The notes beneath the pieces are model-generated. The model saw only the letters and a program-made list of their open reading frames with translations, was not told the DNA's origin and did no database searches. The translations under genes were made by a program, and so were the position numbers. From positions 327,486-391,485 of the forward strand of contig JAMPGO010000001.1 of assembly GCA_023663905.1 (NCBI GenBank): a stretch of DNA of 64,000 nt, given 5' to 3'. Of the stretch, positions 17,444 to 26,351 are shown piece by piece. Numbering within the stretch: the stretch's first letter is position 1; every line of letters starts with the position of its first letter. The DNA is from Ruminococcus flavefaciens (GTDB lineage Bacteria; Bacillota; Clostridia; Oscillospirales; Ruminococcaceae).

Positions 17444-18184
17444 ATGAAGAAGATTATTACGGCTACAGCGTCGGTTATTACGGCGGTATCTATGCCTGTA
17501 TCTGCTGTGTATGCACTCGACAACACGGTTATCGGCTACGGGCAGGGTACGGCGACAGACAGCCTTAACCGACCGACCGACGCTTTGCAGTTCAATGAAA
17601 AATACGGCGACTATGATGCCTTCGCCGTATCTCAGGACGAAAAAAGAATTATCATAACTTTTGACCAGGGTTATGAAAACGGTTATACTGAAAAGATTCT
17701 TGATACGCTCAAGGAAAAAAACGTCAGGGCGATTTTCTTTCTGACAGGTGACTATGCCAAAAAAGAAGAGTATCTCGTCAAGCGTATGATTAATGAGGGG
17801 CATACTCTCGGAAATCACGGTATGACGCACGCAAGTCTCCCGAAGCTTTCACAGACAGAGGCTGAGGAGGAAATTATGTCACTGCACAACTTCGTTATAA
17901 ACAATTACGGCTATGAAATGCAGTATTTCCGCTGTCCGTGCGGTGAGTATTCCGAAAAGGCGCTTGAAACAGTACAGAAATGCGGTTACAAAACCGTTTT
18001 CTGGAGCTTCGCTTATGTTGACTGGATTACAGACAATCAGCCTGCGGTGTCAGAGGGTATGAAAAAGCTTACCGAATCTGCACACGGAGGAGAAATCCTC
18101 CTGCTCCACTCTGTTTCAGCTACAAATGCTCAGATTCTCGGCGATGTTATTGACAGTTTCAGAGAGCAGGGCTTTACGGTATAA
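17444..18184 (+). CDS. pdaA: Polysaccharide deacetylase, PdaA type, secreted
   Basis: The 246-residue protein has a signal peptide (1-25) and a NodB-homology deacetylase domain. The catalytic Asp pair position reads TFDQGYENG (around 70) and the metal-binding His motif is NHGMTH (near 126). FRCPCGEYS and LLLHSVS match motifs 3 and 5 of PdaA-type enzymes, which deacetylate N-acetylmuramic acid to make the muramic delta-lactam of spore cortex. The second residue of motif 1 is Gln rather than Asp, as in PdaA. This supports a role in spore cortex and fits the other sporulation genes in the window. RBS AGGAGTG. Confidence 0.85.
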   Translation: MKKIITATASVITAVSMPVSAVYALDNTVIGYGQGTATDSLNRPTDALQFNEKYGDYDAFAVSQDEKRIIITFDQGYENGYTEKILDTLKEKNVRAIFFLTGDYAKKEEYLVKRMINEGHTLGNHGMTHASLPKLSQTEAEEEIMSLHNFVINNYGYEMQYFRCPCGEYSEKALETVQKCGYKTVFWSFAYVDWITDNQPAVSEGMKKLTESAHGGEILLLHSVSATNAQILGDVIDSFREQGFTV

Positions 18185-18189
18185 AAAAT

Positions 18190-18225
18190 ACACCGTCCGA
18201 TAAAAACCGGGCGGTGTTCTTTTTG
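18190..18225 (+). terminator. Terminator after pdaA
   Basis: CACCGTCCG / CGGGCGGTG stem with one G-T pair, followed by TTCTTTTT. Confidence 0.85.
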
Positions 18226-18286
18226 TGCGGTCAGCTACCCCTAGCTGATTGCTCCGCACGTTCCCTATATAAAATAGCAGATGGCT

Positions 18287-18385
18287 TTAATCAATCAAAT
18301 CGACAAGCAAATCAAATATGATTTCTGCAACTCCGCCGATTATGTCTCCTAAAAAATCAAGCGAAAATCTTCTGCGCCTTGCCAT
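18287..18385 (-). CDS. 32-residue peptide downstream of the SPFH gene
   Basis: A short frame with ATG at 18385 (minus strand), three bases after the SPFH stop codon, ending at 18287. The peptide has a basic start (MARRRR) and an amphipathic hydrophobic body (LGDIIGGVAEIIFDLLVDLID). GAGGAA at the end of the SPFH gene can serve as the ribosome binding site, so translation would be coupled. The composition suggests membrane surface binding. Too short for a family assignment. Confidence 0.5.
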   Translation of the reverse strand: MARRRRFSLDFLGDIIGGVAEIIFDLLVDLID

Positions 18386-18388
18386 ATC

Positions 18389-19324
18389 TTATTCCTCGCT
18401 GTCCTGTGATGTAACAGGAGGTGTGTACGGCGATGACGATGAGCCTAAGTCCTCGGGATTGATGTTGATAAGCAGTCCGTTGCTGTCTCCGCTTACAACT
18501 TTCGGCATAACGCCGTCCCACTTGTCAATCTGCTCATAGGCGATTACCTTGTCGGAGAGAGAAGCTTCAAGCAGGCGGTTGGCTTCTGCCTGTGCTTCAG
18601 CTTCGGCAAGTATAGCATTGGCATTTGCTTCGGCGGCAATTACCTTCTGCTTTGCCTGAGCTTCGGCAACTGTGATAGCCTGCTTCTGCTCCGTCTCGGT
18701 TTTAAGAAGGTTCTGTTCTGCAACCTGTTTTGCCTCGATTGCATTATTAAATTCTTCCGAGAAGTCGAAGTTTACGATATTGAATTTCTCGATGTATATG
18801 CCGTATGTGTTGAGCTTTTCATCGAGAGAAGCCTTTACTTCATCGCCGACTGCCTGACGTTCTGTGATGAGTTCCTCTGCGGTGTACTTTGCAGTTGCGG
18901 ACTTCATACATTCCTGTACAACAGGTGCGATAAGTACGGTCTGATATTCCGTGCCGACGTTTTTGTACATATCATCGGACTGGTCGGAAATAAGGCGGTA
19001 GTTTACTGCCACATTCGAGCTTACACTCTGCAAGTCCTTTGAAACGGCTGTTGCAGGTGTTTCATAGACCTGAATTTTGTTGGACATATTCTCAACGCTC
19101 TGTATGAACGGTATTTTCAGGTGGAATCCCTCGCTGAATGAGTTGTCCGATACCTTGCCGAGCGTGAGTATTACACCCGTGTTACCTGCCGGGACAATGG
19201 TGAACGAGCTTACAAGCAGGAATCCTGCAAGCACGCATACAATGATTATTGCAATCATCTTTCCCACACCTTTCGGAGCAGGATTTACTGTTCTTGATGA
19301 ACGCATTCTGTCAAAATCTTCCAT
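18389..19324 (-). CDS. SPFH/prohibitin-family membrane protein
   Basis: The 311-residue protein has one N-terminal membrane helix (about 23-46, MIAIIIVCVLAGFLLVSSF), an SPFH domain (50-200; GNTGVILTLGKVSD) and an Ala/Glu-rich coiled coil (about 205-260, repeated KQAITVAEAQAKQKVIAAEANA). SPFH proteins form large membrane-bound assemblies that organise membrane domains or regulate proteases. It lies between a glycine-zipper gene and a 32-residue peptide; the short intergenic gaps point to one operon with the DUF1836 gene. Confidence 0.9.
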   Translation of the reverse strand: MEDFDRMRSSRTVNPAPKGVGKMIAIIIVCVLAGFLLVSSFTIVPAGNTGVILTLGKVSDNSFSEGFHLKIPFIQSVENMSNKIQVYETPATAVSKDLQSVSSNVAVNYRLISDQSDDMYKNVGTEYQTVLIAPVVQECMKSATAKYTAEELITERQAVGDEVKASLDEKLNTYGIYIEKFNIVNFDFSEEFNNAIEAKQVAEQNLLKTETEQKQAITVAEAQAKQKVIAAEANANAILAEAEAQAEANRLLEASLSDKVIAYEQIDKWDGVMPKVVSGDSNGLLININPEDLGSSSSPYTPPVTSQDSEE

Positions 19325-19326
19325 AG

Positions 19327-19539
19327 TTATTCTCCTTTGTTATTGTCGTCTTTCGATTTGCCTATAAATGCACCGATACCCATTCCGATACTCATTCCAA
19401 TGCTCGTTCCTATAGCTGTAAAAGCCATAAAGCTTGTGAACATACCAATGATTGAGCCTATAAGTGTGCCGAGTGCCATTCCCATACACATTCCCATAGC
19501 CATATAACGGCTCTGATAGTTATCTTTTTTATCTTTCAT
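19327..19539 (-). CDS. Small membrane protein with glycine-zipper repeats
   Basis: A 70-residue protein whose middle (residues 15-60) is two hydrophobic segments rich in Gly and Met with GxxxG spacing (GMCMGMALGTLIGSIIG, GTSIGMSIGMGIGAFIG). Both ends are charged. The start is taken as ATG 19539, since the longer frame would start at TTG within the previous stop region. It lies 2 bp from both neighbours, so it is in an operon with DUF1836 upstream and SPFH downstream. The gene partner suggests insertion into the same membrane patch as the SPFH protein. Confidence 0.75.
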   Translation of the reverse strand: MKDKKDNYQSRYMAMGMCMGMALGTLIGSIIGMFTSFMAFTAIGTSIGMSIGMGIGAFIGKSKDDNNKGE

Positions 19540-19541
19540 TG

Positions 19542-20114
19542 TCAATTCTCCATTTCGCTGAGTATTTCAGCCATAGCCTTCTCGGCTTCTGTTTTAAGGC
19601 ACGCACTTCTGTATGCCATAACCATTACGTACATAGCTTTGCGGAGCTTTACAGCGTCCGTGATTTCGCTCGAATTTGCCGTGATTTCACGGGAAATAAG
19701 TTCCTGTACGGATTCTGTCGTGAATGCGCCCTCGTCCTCTGCCGTGAAAATAATCCTGCAAAGAATGTTGTAAAGCGTAATATCTGCAATTATATCGTCC
19801 GACGTGTCCTCAACGTCGCCGTTTATGTATACCATAAGCTGTGCAATGTTTTCAAGCTTCATTGAACCTCTGAGCATATTTATAAGAAGTATACGGATTA
19901 CCTGTTTTTCTGAATATTTCTTGCCCTTTGTTGAAGCAATCCAGCCACGTTTTATCCAGTTCTGTATTGTTGAACCTTCAAGTCCTGTGAGCTTTGAAAG
20001 CTGGGAGAGTGTAAGTCCTCCCGTTGCTTCGAGTATAGGCGATATAACTGAAAAGGCGGAGTTTCTTGCCTCTTCTGAAAATTTTATGGTAGTAGCAGGA
20101 ATAAGTCTCTGCAT
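19542..20114 (-). CDS. DUF1836 protein with MerR-like helix-turn-helix
   Basis: A protein of about 190 residues; the section LTLSQLSKLTGLEGSTIQNWIKRGWI (about 38-63) is a winged helix-turn-helix of MerR appearance, followed by a helical domain. This matches DUF1836 of Firmicutes, a putative transcription factor family. The start at 20114 follows GGAGGTAGTGACT. It heads the SPFH operon and may regulate it. Confidence 0.85.
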   Translation of the reverse strand: MQRLIPATTIKFSEEARNSAFSVISPILEATGGLTLSQLSKLTGLEGSTIQNWIKRGWIASTKGKKYSEKQVIRILLINMLRGSMKLENIAQLMVYINGDVEDTSDDIIADITLYNILCRIIFTAEDEGAFTTESVQELISREITANSSEITDAVKLRKAMYVMVMAYRSACLKTEAEKAMAEILSEMEN

Positions 20115-20337
20115 AGTCACTACCTCCTCTCACGTGATGATATGATTATAACACAAGTTCACGTGAACCGCAAGTATCATCTTGTGACAAATTCGGGCGA
20201 AAATATATATTTTTTTCAATATATCACTGCTTTTCTCACGATTTCATAGATTTTCACGCTTTTTTATAACTTTGTACAATATCTGCGGTTAATAAAATAC
20301 AAATTATTTACAAATCGGAAAAAATACGGAAAATCAG

Positions 20338-20366
20338 TTGACTTTGCAGAAAATTTGTGCTATATT
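20338..20366 (+). promoter_or_regulatory. Promoter of the 743-residue membrane protein gene
   Basis: TTGACT (20338-20343), 17-bp spacer, TATATT (20361-20366). The AT-rich stretch 20115-20337 holds no gene. Confidence 0.7.
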
Positions 20367-20409
20367 AAGCTTGTAAACAAAAACATACTGACATTACGGA
20401 GGGGTTATT

Positions 20410-22641
20410 ATGGCAGAATTTAATGAAATGAATAATGATGTTGTATCGGGCGTTGAACCTGCAAAAAAGGGCAAGGGCAAGCTTGTTGCAGGTATTACAG
20501 CAGGTGCGATTGCTGTCGTTGCAGGCGGTGGTGCAGTTGCTTATGCTTCTTCTGATTACGTTAAGAATCAGGTTAAGCTTACGGTGAGCAGTCCCGAGAA
20601 TTACTATGCGTGGGTGAGCGAGAAAAATACTGAGGATTTCGCAAAGCAGGTCGGCGAACAGTACCGCACATCTCTTGAAGAGATGAAAAGCGGTCAGAAA
20701 TCGTCCGTTTCGCTTAAATACGAGGCTAACGATGATGCAAGAAATTTCTTTACGGACGGCATTGAAGATGCGACTGTGCTTGATATAATCAAAAATATCA
20801 GCAGTATTTCTATCGGTATGAATGCGGATTCAAAGGACAGTATCGTTAGCGGCAACGCTTTTATCGCCCTGAACGACGATAATCTTGTTACTTTCGATAT
20901 GGCTGTTGATTCTTCCGCTATGGATGTATTTTTCTGCATTCCCGAACTAAATGAGCAGTGGATTGATGTTGAAGCCGATGATGTATACGGTATTTCTAAT
21001 AATACCGCCAACAGCGTTTCGGAAAAGATGAAGAATCTTGAATCTGTTATTACTCCCGATGAGCTGGAATCTGAAATAAACAAGTACGGCTCGCTCTGGA
21101 ACGAGTGCATTGCAGATGTCAGCCTTGAGAAAAAAGCCGATATTGCTATTGCTGACATAAATGTAAACTACACTGTCGCTTCTGTTACTCTCGACGAGGC
21201 GAAGGCTAATGAAATCGCTGTAAAGTTTGTCAATGCTGTCAAGGAAGATGAGATTCTTAAATCAATTGTTGTTGACAGACTCGAAATTACCGACGTTGAC
21301 GGCTACAATGCCGACCTCGATGATTTGCTTGAGGAGATTGAATCCGATACTGATTTGTCGTCAGAGGATACCGTTACGATTAATACTTACATCGACCCGA
21401 CAGGCTGTATCAGAGGTGTTTCCTTTGAGACTTCTGAAAATGATTCCGCAAAGTTTATTGTCGGCAAGGACGGCGATGAGATTCGTGGCGAGTTTACTGT
21501 TTCCGAAAACGGCGAGGAGGAGTTCAATGCCGTTCTTACTGTGACTGATAACGGCGGAAAATACAGCGGTTCGCTTGATATGACTTTTGAGGGCGAGACT
21601 GCTTCGGTTGAGTTCACTGACCTTGAAACTGTTGACGAGAAAAAGGGCTATATGAATGGTGTTGTTACTGTTATTCTTCCCGAGAGTACTGAAATTCAGC
21701 CGATTTCTCTGGAATTAAGCTCCGACGGAAATTCACAGCAGATTGCTCTTCCGCTTGATATTGAAGGTACGAATTACGGTAAATTTACGCTCACTGTCTC
21801 TTCCGAGAACGGTGCTGAGCCGTCTGTGCCTGATAAGTCCACTGCTTTTGTAATCAACGATGATACCGACGCTGAGCTTTCTGATTACGTGGAGCAGGCT
21901 AAGGTTGAGGAATTTGTTAAAAATATCATCCTTAAAATCGGTTTCAGTGAAGAGGATGCAGATGAAGTTGCAAAGGCTGTCGGCGAGGAGCTTTATTACG
22001 ACTACTCCGCTTACTATGATTACGATGATTTTGATACCGCTTACAGCTACGACGGCTGGGACGATGATGAGGATTACGGCGATTTCGGCGATGATGAATT
22101 GATTAACGATGAGTTCAATCTGGATGAATATTTTAATTTCCAGGACGAATTTCAGGATTACGACGACCCTTACAAGGATGATATTGTAATTGCAGGAGAC
22201 CGTCAGGCTTATCTTGGTGTGTGCGATAACGGCGTATCAGGATATAACGGCGGTTATGAAGGCAGTACAATCGGCTATAATGCTACGGTTGCTGACATCA
22301 CAGGCAACGGCACTTATACTGTAAAGGTTACTGCCGATACGGACGGCTACCGCAATCTTTTCGGCGATAAGAAGCCGAACGGTATCTCACAGCTCTTTGT
22401 CGAATTTTCAGGTATGGAAAATCAGAGCGAATCTTCAATGGAAATCAAGTCGATAAAGATTGACGGAAAAGAAATCGCTGTTACTGAGAATGTTGATTCA
22501 TATTATGATGGAGAATATCTCAGCGCAGGTATTTATTCCAGCTGGGCTGAAGTTTTCGATGAGACCAATATGGTTGATTTGTCGGACATCGGCGAATGGA
22601 CTGAAATTGAAGTTACTTTTGAAGTAAAGGGTATGAAATAA
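20410..22641 (+). CDS. Large membrane-anchored extracellular protein, uncharacterised
   Basis: The 743-residue protein has a short cytoplasmic N-terminus (1-22), one membrane helix (about 24-46, rich in Gly and Ala) and a large acidic extracytoplasmic part. The latter has alternating beta-like and helical sections, a very acidic Asp/Tyr-rich region near 530-590, and a C-terminal beta-rich domain of about 600-740. I do not recognise a family with confidence. RBS CGGAGGGG. It is bounded by its own promoter and terminator. Its secretion and acidity suggest a surface role, and no catalytic motif is visible. Confidence 0.75.
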   Translation: MAEFNEMNNDVVSGVEPAKKGKGKLVAGITAGAIAVVAGGGAVAYASSDYVKNQVKLTVSSPENYYAWVSEKNTEDFAKQVGEQYRTSLEEMKSGQKSSVSLKYEANDDARNFFTDGIEDATVLDIIKNISSISIGMNADSKDSIVSGNAFIALNDDNLVTFDMAVDSSAMDVFFCIPELNEQWIDVEADDVYGISNNTANSVSEKMKNLESVITPDELESEINKYGSLWNECIADVSLEKKADIAIADINVNYTVASVTLDEAKANEIAVKFVNAVKEDEILKSIVVDRLEITDVDGYNADLDDLLEEIESDTDLSSEDTVTINTYIDPTGCIRGVSFETSENDSAKFIVGKDGDEIRGEFTVSENGEEEFNAVLTVTDNGGKYSGSLDMTFEGETASVEFTDLETVDEKKGYMNGVVTVILPESTEIQPISLELSSDGNSQQIALPLDIEGTNYGKFTLTVSSENGAEPSVPDKSTAFVINDDTDAELSDYVEQAKVEEFVKNIILKIGFSEEDADEVAKAVGEELYYDYSAYYDYDDFDTAYSYDGWDDDEDYGDFGDDELINDEFNLDEYFNFQDEFQDYDDPYKDDIVIAGDRQAYLGVCDNGVSGYNGGYEGSTIGYNATVADITGNGTYTVKVTADTDGYRNLFGDKKPNGISQLFVEFSGMENQSESSMEIKSIKIDGKEIAVTENVDSYYDGEYLSAGIYSSWAEVFDETNMVDLSDIGEWTEIEVTFEVKGMK

Positions 22642-22650
22642 TTGCATAGC

Positions 22651-22682
22651 AAAAAGGACTGCTTCGGCAGTTCTTTTTTTTG
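22651..22682 (+). terminator. Terminator after 20410-22641
   Basis: AGGACTGC-TTCG-GCAGTTCT hairpin with a UUCG tetraloop and an eight-base T-run. Confidence 0.9.
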
Positions 22683-22728
22683 TTATAATTTTACTTGTAC
22701 GTGGTATAATAACCGTGAGGTGAAATTT

Positions 22729-24186
22729 ATGCAGGATAATAATTTGAAGATAATTCCCGTGCTTAAAGAGAATATCGCTATGATAAAGCAGATTTCGGGC
22801 GGTTCGTCTGATGTCCTTATAAATGAGTTTATTACAGGAGGAATAAAATGTGCGCTTCTTTGCTGTGAGGGTATGATGTCATCGCAGACGGCTAATGAAA
22901 TGGTGCTTGCTCCGATAACGGATATTCCACAGCAGGAAAATTCTGCTTCGCTTTTCAGCTATATTATGAAATACAGGCTTCTGTCCTCCGACCGTCCCGA
23001 GGCTAAGGACTACGATACGCTTTTCCGTCTGCTCAATTCGGGATTTGCTGTGCTGATTGCCGACGGAATGAATAAAGCTCTTGCGTTCGGCGTACAGGGA
23101 TATTCCGCAAGAAGTATACAAGAACCTTCGGGCGAGGGTAATATTCTGGGAAGTCACGAGGGTTTTGTTGAAACAGTACGCACCAATATGTCAATGCTCC
23201 GACGGAGACTGAAAAGCCCTGAGTTTGTTATGGAGCTTATGGTTAAAGGAAGTAAAAGCAGGACTGATATTTGCATATGCTATATGAAAGACCGTGTTCC
23301 CGAACGGCTTCTCGAACGCATTCATAAATCGCTTGATGATATAAAGCTTGAATCCATACTCTCAACAGGTTATATACGTCCTTTTATGGAGAAAAAAAGT
23401 TTTGAGCTTTTCAGCTCCACAGGTCTTACGGAACGTCCTGACGTGCTGTGTTCAAAGCTCATAGAGGGAAGAGTTGCTGTTCTCGTGGACGGTGTGCCGT
23501 ATGGGATAATAATTCCAAGGCTTTTCTGCGAGAGTTTCCAGACCCTCGACGATTACGCATACAAGCCCTATTACGCTGTGTTTATACGCTGGCTCAAGTA
23601 CGGTGCGTTTATTTTGTCGGTGCTTCTTCCTGCGGTGTATGCGGCGATTGTTATGTATCATCCCGAACTCCTGAACAGCACGCTTCTGCTTCTTCTCGTG
23701 GAAGAGGAAAAAAATGCTCCGCTTTCTATAATTACAGAGGCTTTTTTGGTACTGCTTATGTATGAGGTTATCAGGGAAGCAGGTGTACGTCTGCCTAAGC
23801 CTGTCGGTGGTGCGGTAAGTATAATAAGCGGTCTTATTATCGGCGACGCTGCTGTGAAATCGGGGCTTGTCAGTACGCCGTTGCTTACTATGACAGCTCT
23901 TGCCGTTCTCGCAGGTCTTGTTCTGCCTGACCTTAATCCGCAGATAACCGTGCTGAGATTTGCATTTCTTATATCGGGCGGATTGCTCGGGCTTTTCGGA
24001 ATAAGTATACTCGCCTGTGCGGTACTCACCAATATATGCGGTACGGAAGATTACGGATTTCCGTTTACTGCCCCGATTTCGCCCTTTTCATTGAAGGGTA
24101 TGGGCGATACCGCTGTCCGTCAGGGATTCAGAAAAATGCAGGACAGAGGCTTTACAGTGGAGGATTACTATGAATCAAATCAATAA
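22729..24186 (+). CDS. gerKA: Spore germination receptor subunit A (GerA/GerKA family)
   Basis: The 485-residue protein has a cytoplasmic N-terminal domain (1-290) with the family pattern LIEGRVAVLVDGVPYGIIIPRLF, then about five membrane helices (300-450) including the PELLNSTLLLLL and EAGVRLPKPVGGAVSIISGLIIGDAAV stretches typical of GerAA. A-subunits form nutrient receptors in the spore inner membrane. The start at 22729 follows GTGAGGTGAAATTT; an upstream extension overlaps the terminator. It overlaps the B-subunit gene by 17 bp. Its presence implies sporulation ability or ancestry. Confidence 0.92.
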   Translation: MQDNNLKIIPVLKENIAMIKQISGGSSDVLINEFITGGIKCALLCCEGMMSSQTANEMVLAPITDIPQQENSASLFSYIMKYRLLSSDRPEAKDYDTLFRLLNSGFAVLIADGMNKALAFGVQGYSARSIQEPSGEGNILGSHEGFVETVRTNMSMLRRRLKSPEFVMELMVKGSKSRTDICICYMKDRVPERLLERIHKSLDDIKLESILSTGYIRPFMEKKSFELFSSTGLTERPDVLCSKLIEGRVAVLVDGVPYGIIIPRLFCESFQTLDDYAYKPYYAVFIRWLKYGAFILSVLLPAVYAAIVMYHPELLNSTLLLLLVEEEKNAPLSIITEAFLVLLMYEVIREAGVRLPKPVGGAVSIISGLIIGDAAVKSGLVSTPLLTMTALAVLAGLVLPDLNPQITVLRFAFLISGGLLGLFGISILACAVLTNICGTEDYGFPFTAPISPFSLKGMGDTAVRQGFRKMQDRGFTVEDYYESNQ

Positions 24187-25168
24187 GGCACAGTTTATTT
24201 CCTTACTGCTTATCGAGGATTTATTCGTTATGTTCTGCCTTACGGAGAGTATATCTGTGATGACTGCCGTCGGATTCGTCATCGGTATTGTGGCACAGTT
24301 TATTCTGTCAGTTCCTGTAATAAGGCTGTACAGCAAGGGCAGAACGCTTAAAGACTGCGGTAAATTAGCGGAAATAGCTATACTTCTATATATCGTGGTT
24401 TGGGGCGGTATGCTCTTTTCAATGCTCTGGAATGCAGGTGACATAATTTATATTCCATATGAAAATTCAGGCTGGTGGGGCAAGTTTATAATCACAGCGA
24501 TTATAGGTGTGCTGTGCGTGTATATTTCGGCATCGGGTATAAAAGCTCTCGGACGTTCTGCACTCATAGCTTCGGTACTAGGTGTTGTGTGCCTGCTTAT
24601 TGTCGTGATAAGTGCGCTGATACAGTCCGATATTAAAAATCTCGCCATAACGGATGACAAGGGCTTTATGTCGGAGCTTAACAGAGGTTTCGCCCTGAGC
24701 GGTGGTATCGGAAGCTTTATACTGATTCTCGGCTTCACAAAGGGTAATCCTATGGGCAATGCTGTCGGGTATTTTATCGGCAAAATTATTCTCACATCCG
24801 CTGTAATACTGACAGGAGTGCTTGTGAGCGGTGGAATTATGGATATAACCGACTTCCCGATTGCAACGGCGGCTCAGCTTTCACAGCCTTTTCCTGTCCA
24901 GCGCATAGACTCGCTCTTTCTGATAGTCTTTTCAGTATCTGCCGTTTATTCCATAGCAGTACAGGCTTCGACGGCGGATTATCTTCTTGACGAAGTTGCG
25001 CCGGTAAAAAAATACAGAAGTACAATAATGCTTGCGGTAATGGCTCTGATAGGCTTTCTGTCAGGCGGAAAAATTCACTATGGAGTGGTATTCAGCATTT
25101 TCGCCGTCGTCGTTATGCTCTTCGCTCCTGTATCGTATTTTATTAAAAGGAAAATGAAAAATGGTTAG
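24170..25168 (+). CDS. gerKB: Spore germination permease subunit B (GerAB family)
   Basis: The 332-residue protein of about ten membrane helices belongs to the APC-superfamily GerAB/YndE-type permeases, the B component of nutrient germinant receptors. The order A-B-C with overlapping genes is classical. RBS GGAGGATT inside the end of the A gene. No obvious damage; the length is slightly below the usual roughly 365. Confidence 0.87.
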   Translation: MNQINKAQFISLLLIEDLFVMFCLTESISVMTAVGFVIGIVAQFILSVPVIRLYSKGRTLKDCGKLAEIAILLYIVVWGGMLFSMLWNAGDIIYIPYENSGWWGKFIITAIIGVLCVYISASGIKALGRSALIASVLGVVCLLIVVISALIQSDIKNLAITDDKGFMSELNRGFALSGGIGSFILILGFTKGNPMGNAVGYFIGKIILTSAVILTGVLVSGGIMDITDFPIATAAQLSQPFPVQRIDSLFLIVFSVSAVYSIAVQASTADYLLDEVAPVKKYRSTIMLAVMALIGFLSGGKIHYGVVFSIFAVVVMLFAPVSYFIKRKMKNG

Positions 25169-25691
25169 AAAATTTTTGCTTTTATCTCTCGGACTTCTTA
25201 CGCTTACAGGCTGTTCGTCTCACGGAAATGTCAGTACAAAGGCTTATCTCAGGGCTATGGCTCTCGACGGCAATAAGCTCACGCTCGCCTTTTATTCAGA
25301 GGAGCAGGAGGCTATTACAGTAACGGCGGAAAATCCTGCCGAAGCAAAGGAAATTGCGGAACTTTCAATCGGCAAGGAGATTTTTACGGGTCACACGGAG
25401 CTTGTTATACTCAAAAACTGCGATAATCTTGAAACGCTCGATTTTATGCTCCACGAATGGAAACTGTCGCCCTCCTGTATGATTGCAAAACCGAAGTACA
25501 ACGGCAGAATGATTCTTGCACAGGCTGACCCCGAAAATCTGACAGGCTCAATAAAAATAGCCCAAAAACAGGAACTTTCTCCGAAGTGCGATATTATTAC
25601 GGTGCTGAGCGATCTGCTGGGCGAGGATAATAAGGCGGAAGTAGCTGAACTTTCCGAAAAGGGCTTCTGCGGTGTGGCGGAGATAAAATAA
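25161..25691 (+). CDS. gerKC: Germination lipoprotein GerC-like, short form
   Basis: The 176-residue protein has a lipoprotein signal (LLTLTGCSS; lipid-modified Cys18). The N-terminal domain of Ger(x)C proteins follows, with IGKEIFTGHTELVILKNCDN matching the usual GHxxxLIxG region. Standard GerC proteins are around 370-400 residues, so the C-terminal domain is missing altogether. The reading frame ends with a normal stop, and I found no recognisable downstream remnant. It overlaps gerKB by 8 bp. It is either a truncated allele or a minimal C-subunit. Confidence 0.8.
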   Translation: MVRKFLLLSLGLLTLTGCSSHGNVSTKAYLRAMALDGNKLTLAFYSEEQEAITVTAENPAEAKEIAELSIGKEIFTGHTELVILKNCDNLETLDFMLHEWKLSPSCMIAKPKYNGRMILAQADPENLTGSIKIAQKQELSPKCDIITVLSDLLGEDNKAEVAELSEKGFCGVAEIK

Positions 25692-25788
25692 TTGTAAAGA
25701 ATTGTAAATAAGCTGTAATTGCATTGTCAGCGGAAATATTGTATAATAACATAAAAGAATTACGGGAAGTGATTACTGTGAGAAAATT

Positions 25789-25863
25789 ATGTTTATATTT
25801 CCGCTGATTCCTGTTATTATGCTGTGCATAACTGTAATCGTATTTTTATTATTATTTACATAA
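25789..25863 (+). CDS. Possible 24-residue hydrophobic peptide
   Basis: ATG at 25789 opens a single membrane-helix peptide (MFIFPLIPVIMLCITVIVF and on). A -10-like TATAAT lies about 45 bp upstream, but the ribosome binding site is weak (GTGAGAAAATT). It may be a real mini-protein or chance. Confidence 0.3.
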   Translation: MFIFPLIPVIMLCITVIVFLLLFT

Positions 25864-25877
25864 GGAAGATGATTTAA

Positions 25878-26063
25878 ATGAATAAAAAAATAACTAACTG
25901 CGAGAGCTGTACAAATTATGTGTACGATGAGGACTACGACTGCTATGTCTGTCTGGTTAATCTCGATGAGGACGAAATGGCAAGGTTTATTCAGGGTACT
26001 AATTACTCCTGCCCTTATTACAGGATCGATGATGAGTACGGCGTTGTAAGAAAACAGAATTAA
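25878..26063 (+). CDS. DUF6472-like small cysteine-containing protein
   Basis: The 61-residue acidic protein has Cys pairs in NCESCTNYVYDED and YDCYVCLVNLDEDEM, and CPYYRIDDEYG near the end. This is the pattern of a small Clostridial family I know as DUF6472. It looks like a zinc-binding mini-domain. RBS AAGGAAGATG. It lies between the ger operon and spoIIID. Confidence 0.75.
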   Translation: MNKKITNCESCTNYVYDEDYDCYVCLVNLDEDEMARFIQGTNYSCPYYRIDDEYGVVRKQN

Positions 26064-26140
26064 TTTAAAAATTACTCATTATTCCTGAAATTTCTGCATA
26101 TATATTAATTGTCCGCAGAACAGATTAAGGAGTGATGTAA

Positions 26141-26254
26141 TTGAAAATTCAGCCTGCTCAGAGAGCAGTTATTTTGGGACAGTATATTATCGAAAACAGG
26201 GCGACTGTCCGTACTACAGCCAGAAAATTCGGAATTTCTAAAAGTACCGTACAT
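26141..26254 (+). pseudogene. spoIIID: spoIIID, 5' part, interrupted
   Basis: A TTG start after AAGGAGTGATGTAA opens 38 codons of the sporulation regulator SpoIIID (GQYIIENRATVRTTARKFG, then ISKSTVH), a mother-cell DNA-binding protein. The sequence departs from the family inside the recognition helix, exactly at an 11-bp repeat shared with the other junction. The rest of the gene lies at 52573-52737. As it stands the frame continues into element DNA to 26347 and would give a chimeric 68-residue product. Joined across the repeat, the two parts give a 92-residue SpoIIID (about 93 in Bacillus) with intact helix-turn-helix. Non-functional unless the insert is excised. Confidence 0.92.
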
Positions 26255-26255
26255 A
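26245..26255 (+). other. attL core repeat
   Basis: TACCGTACATA, identical to 52563-52573. The similarity continues imperfectly (TGGACGT here, AAGACGT at the right end), as expected for att sites of a site-specific recombinase. Confidence 0.85.
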
Positions 26256-26351
26256 TGGACGTGCAAAAAGAGAACGTCTTGAAATGCCTGAATACAGCCT
26301 TTTTACCGTCCAGTGCTTTACGGCAGAGGACGGTTATTTTATCTTAAGTTG

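Noticed and set aside
26283-26346. Small gene at the left element end (EMPEYSLFTVQCF)
   Set aside because: Only about 29 codons after an ATG without a ribosome binding site; in the circular form the frame extends to about 50 codons across attP but still lacks a start.
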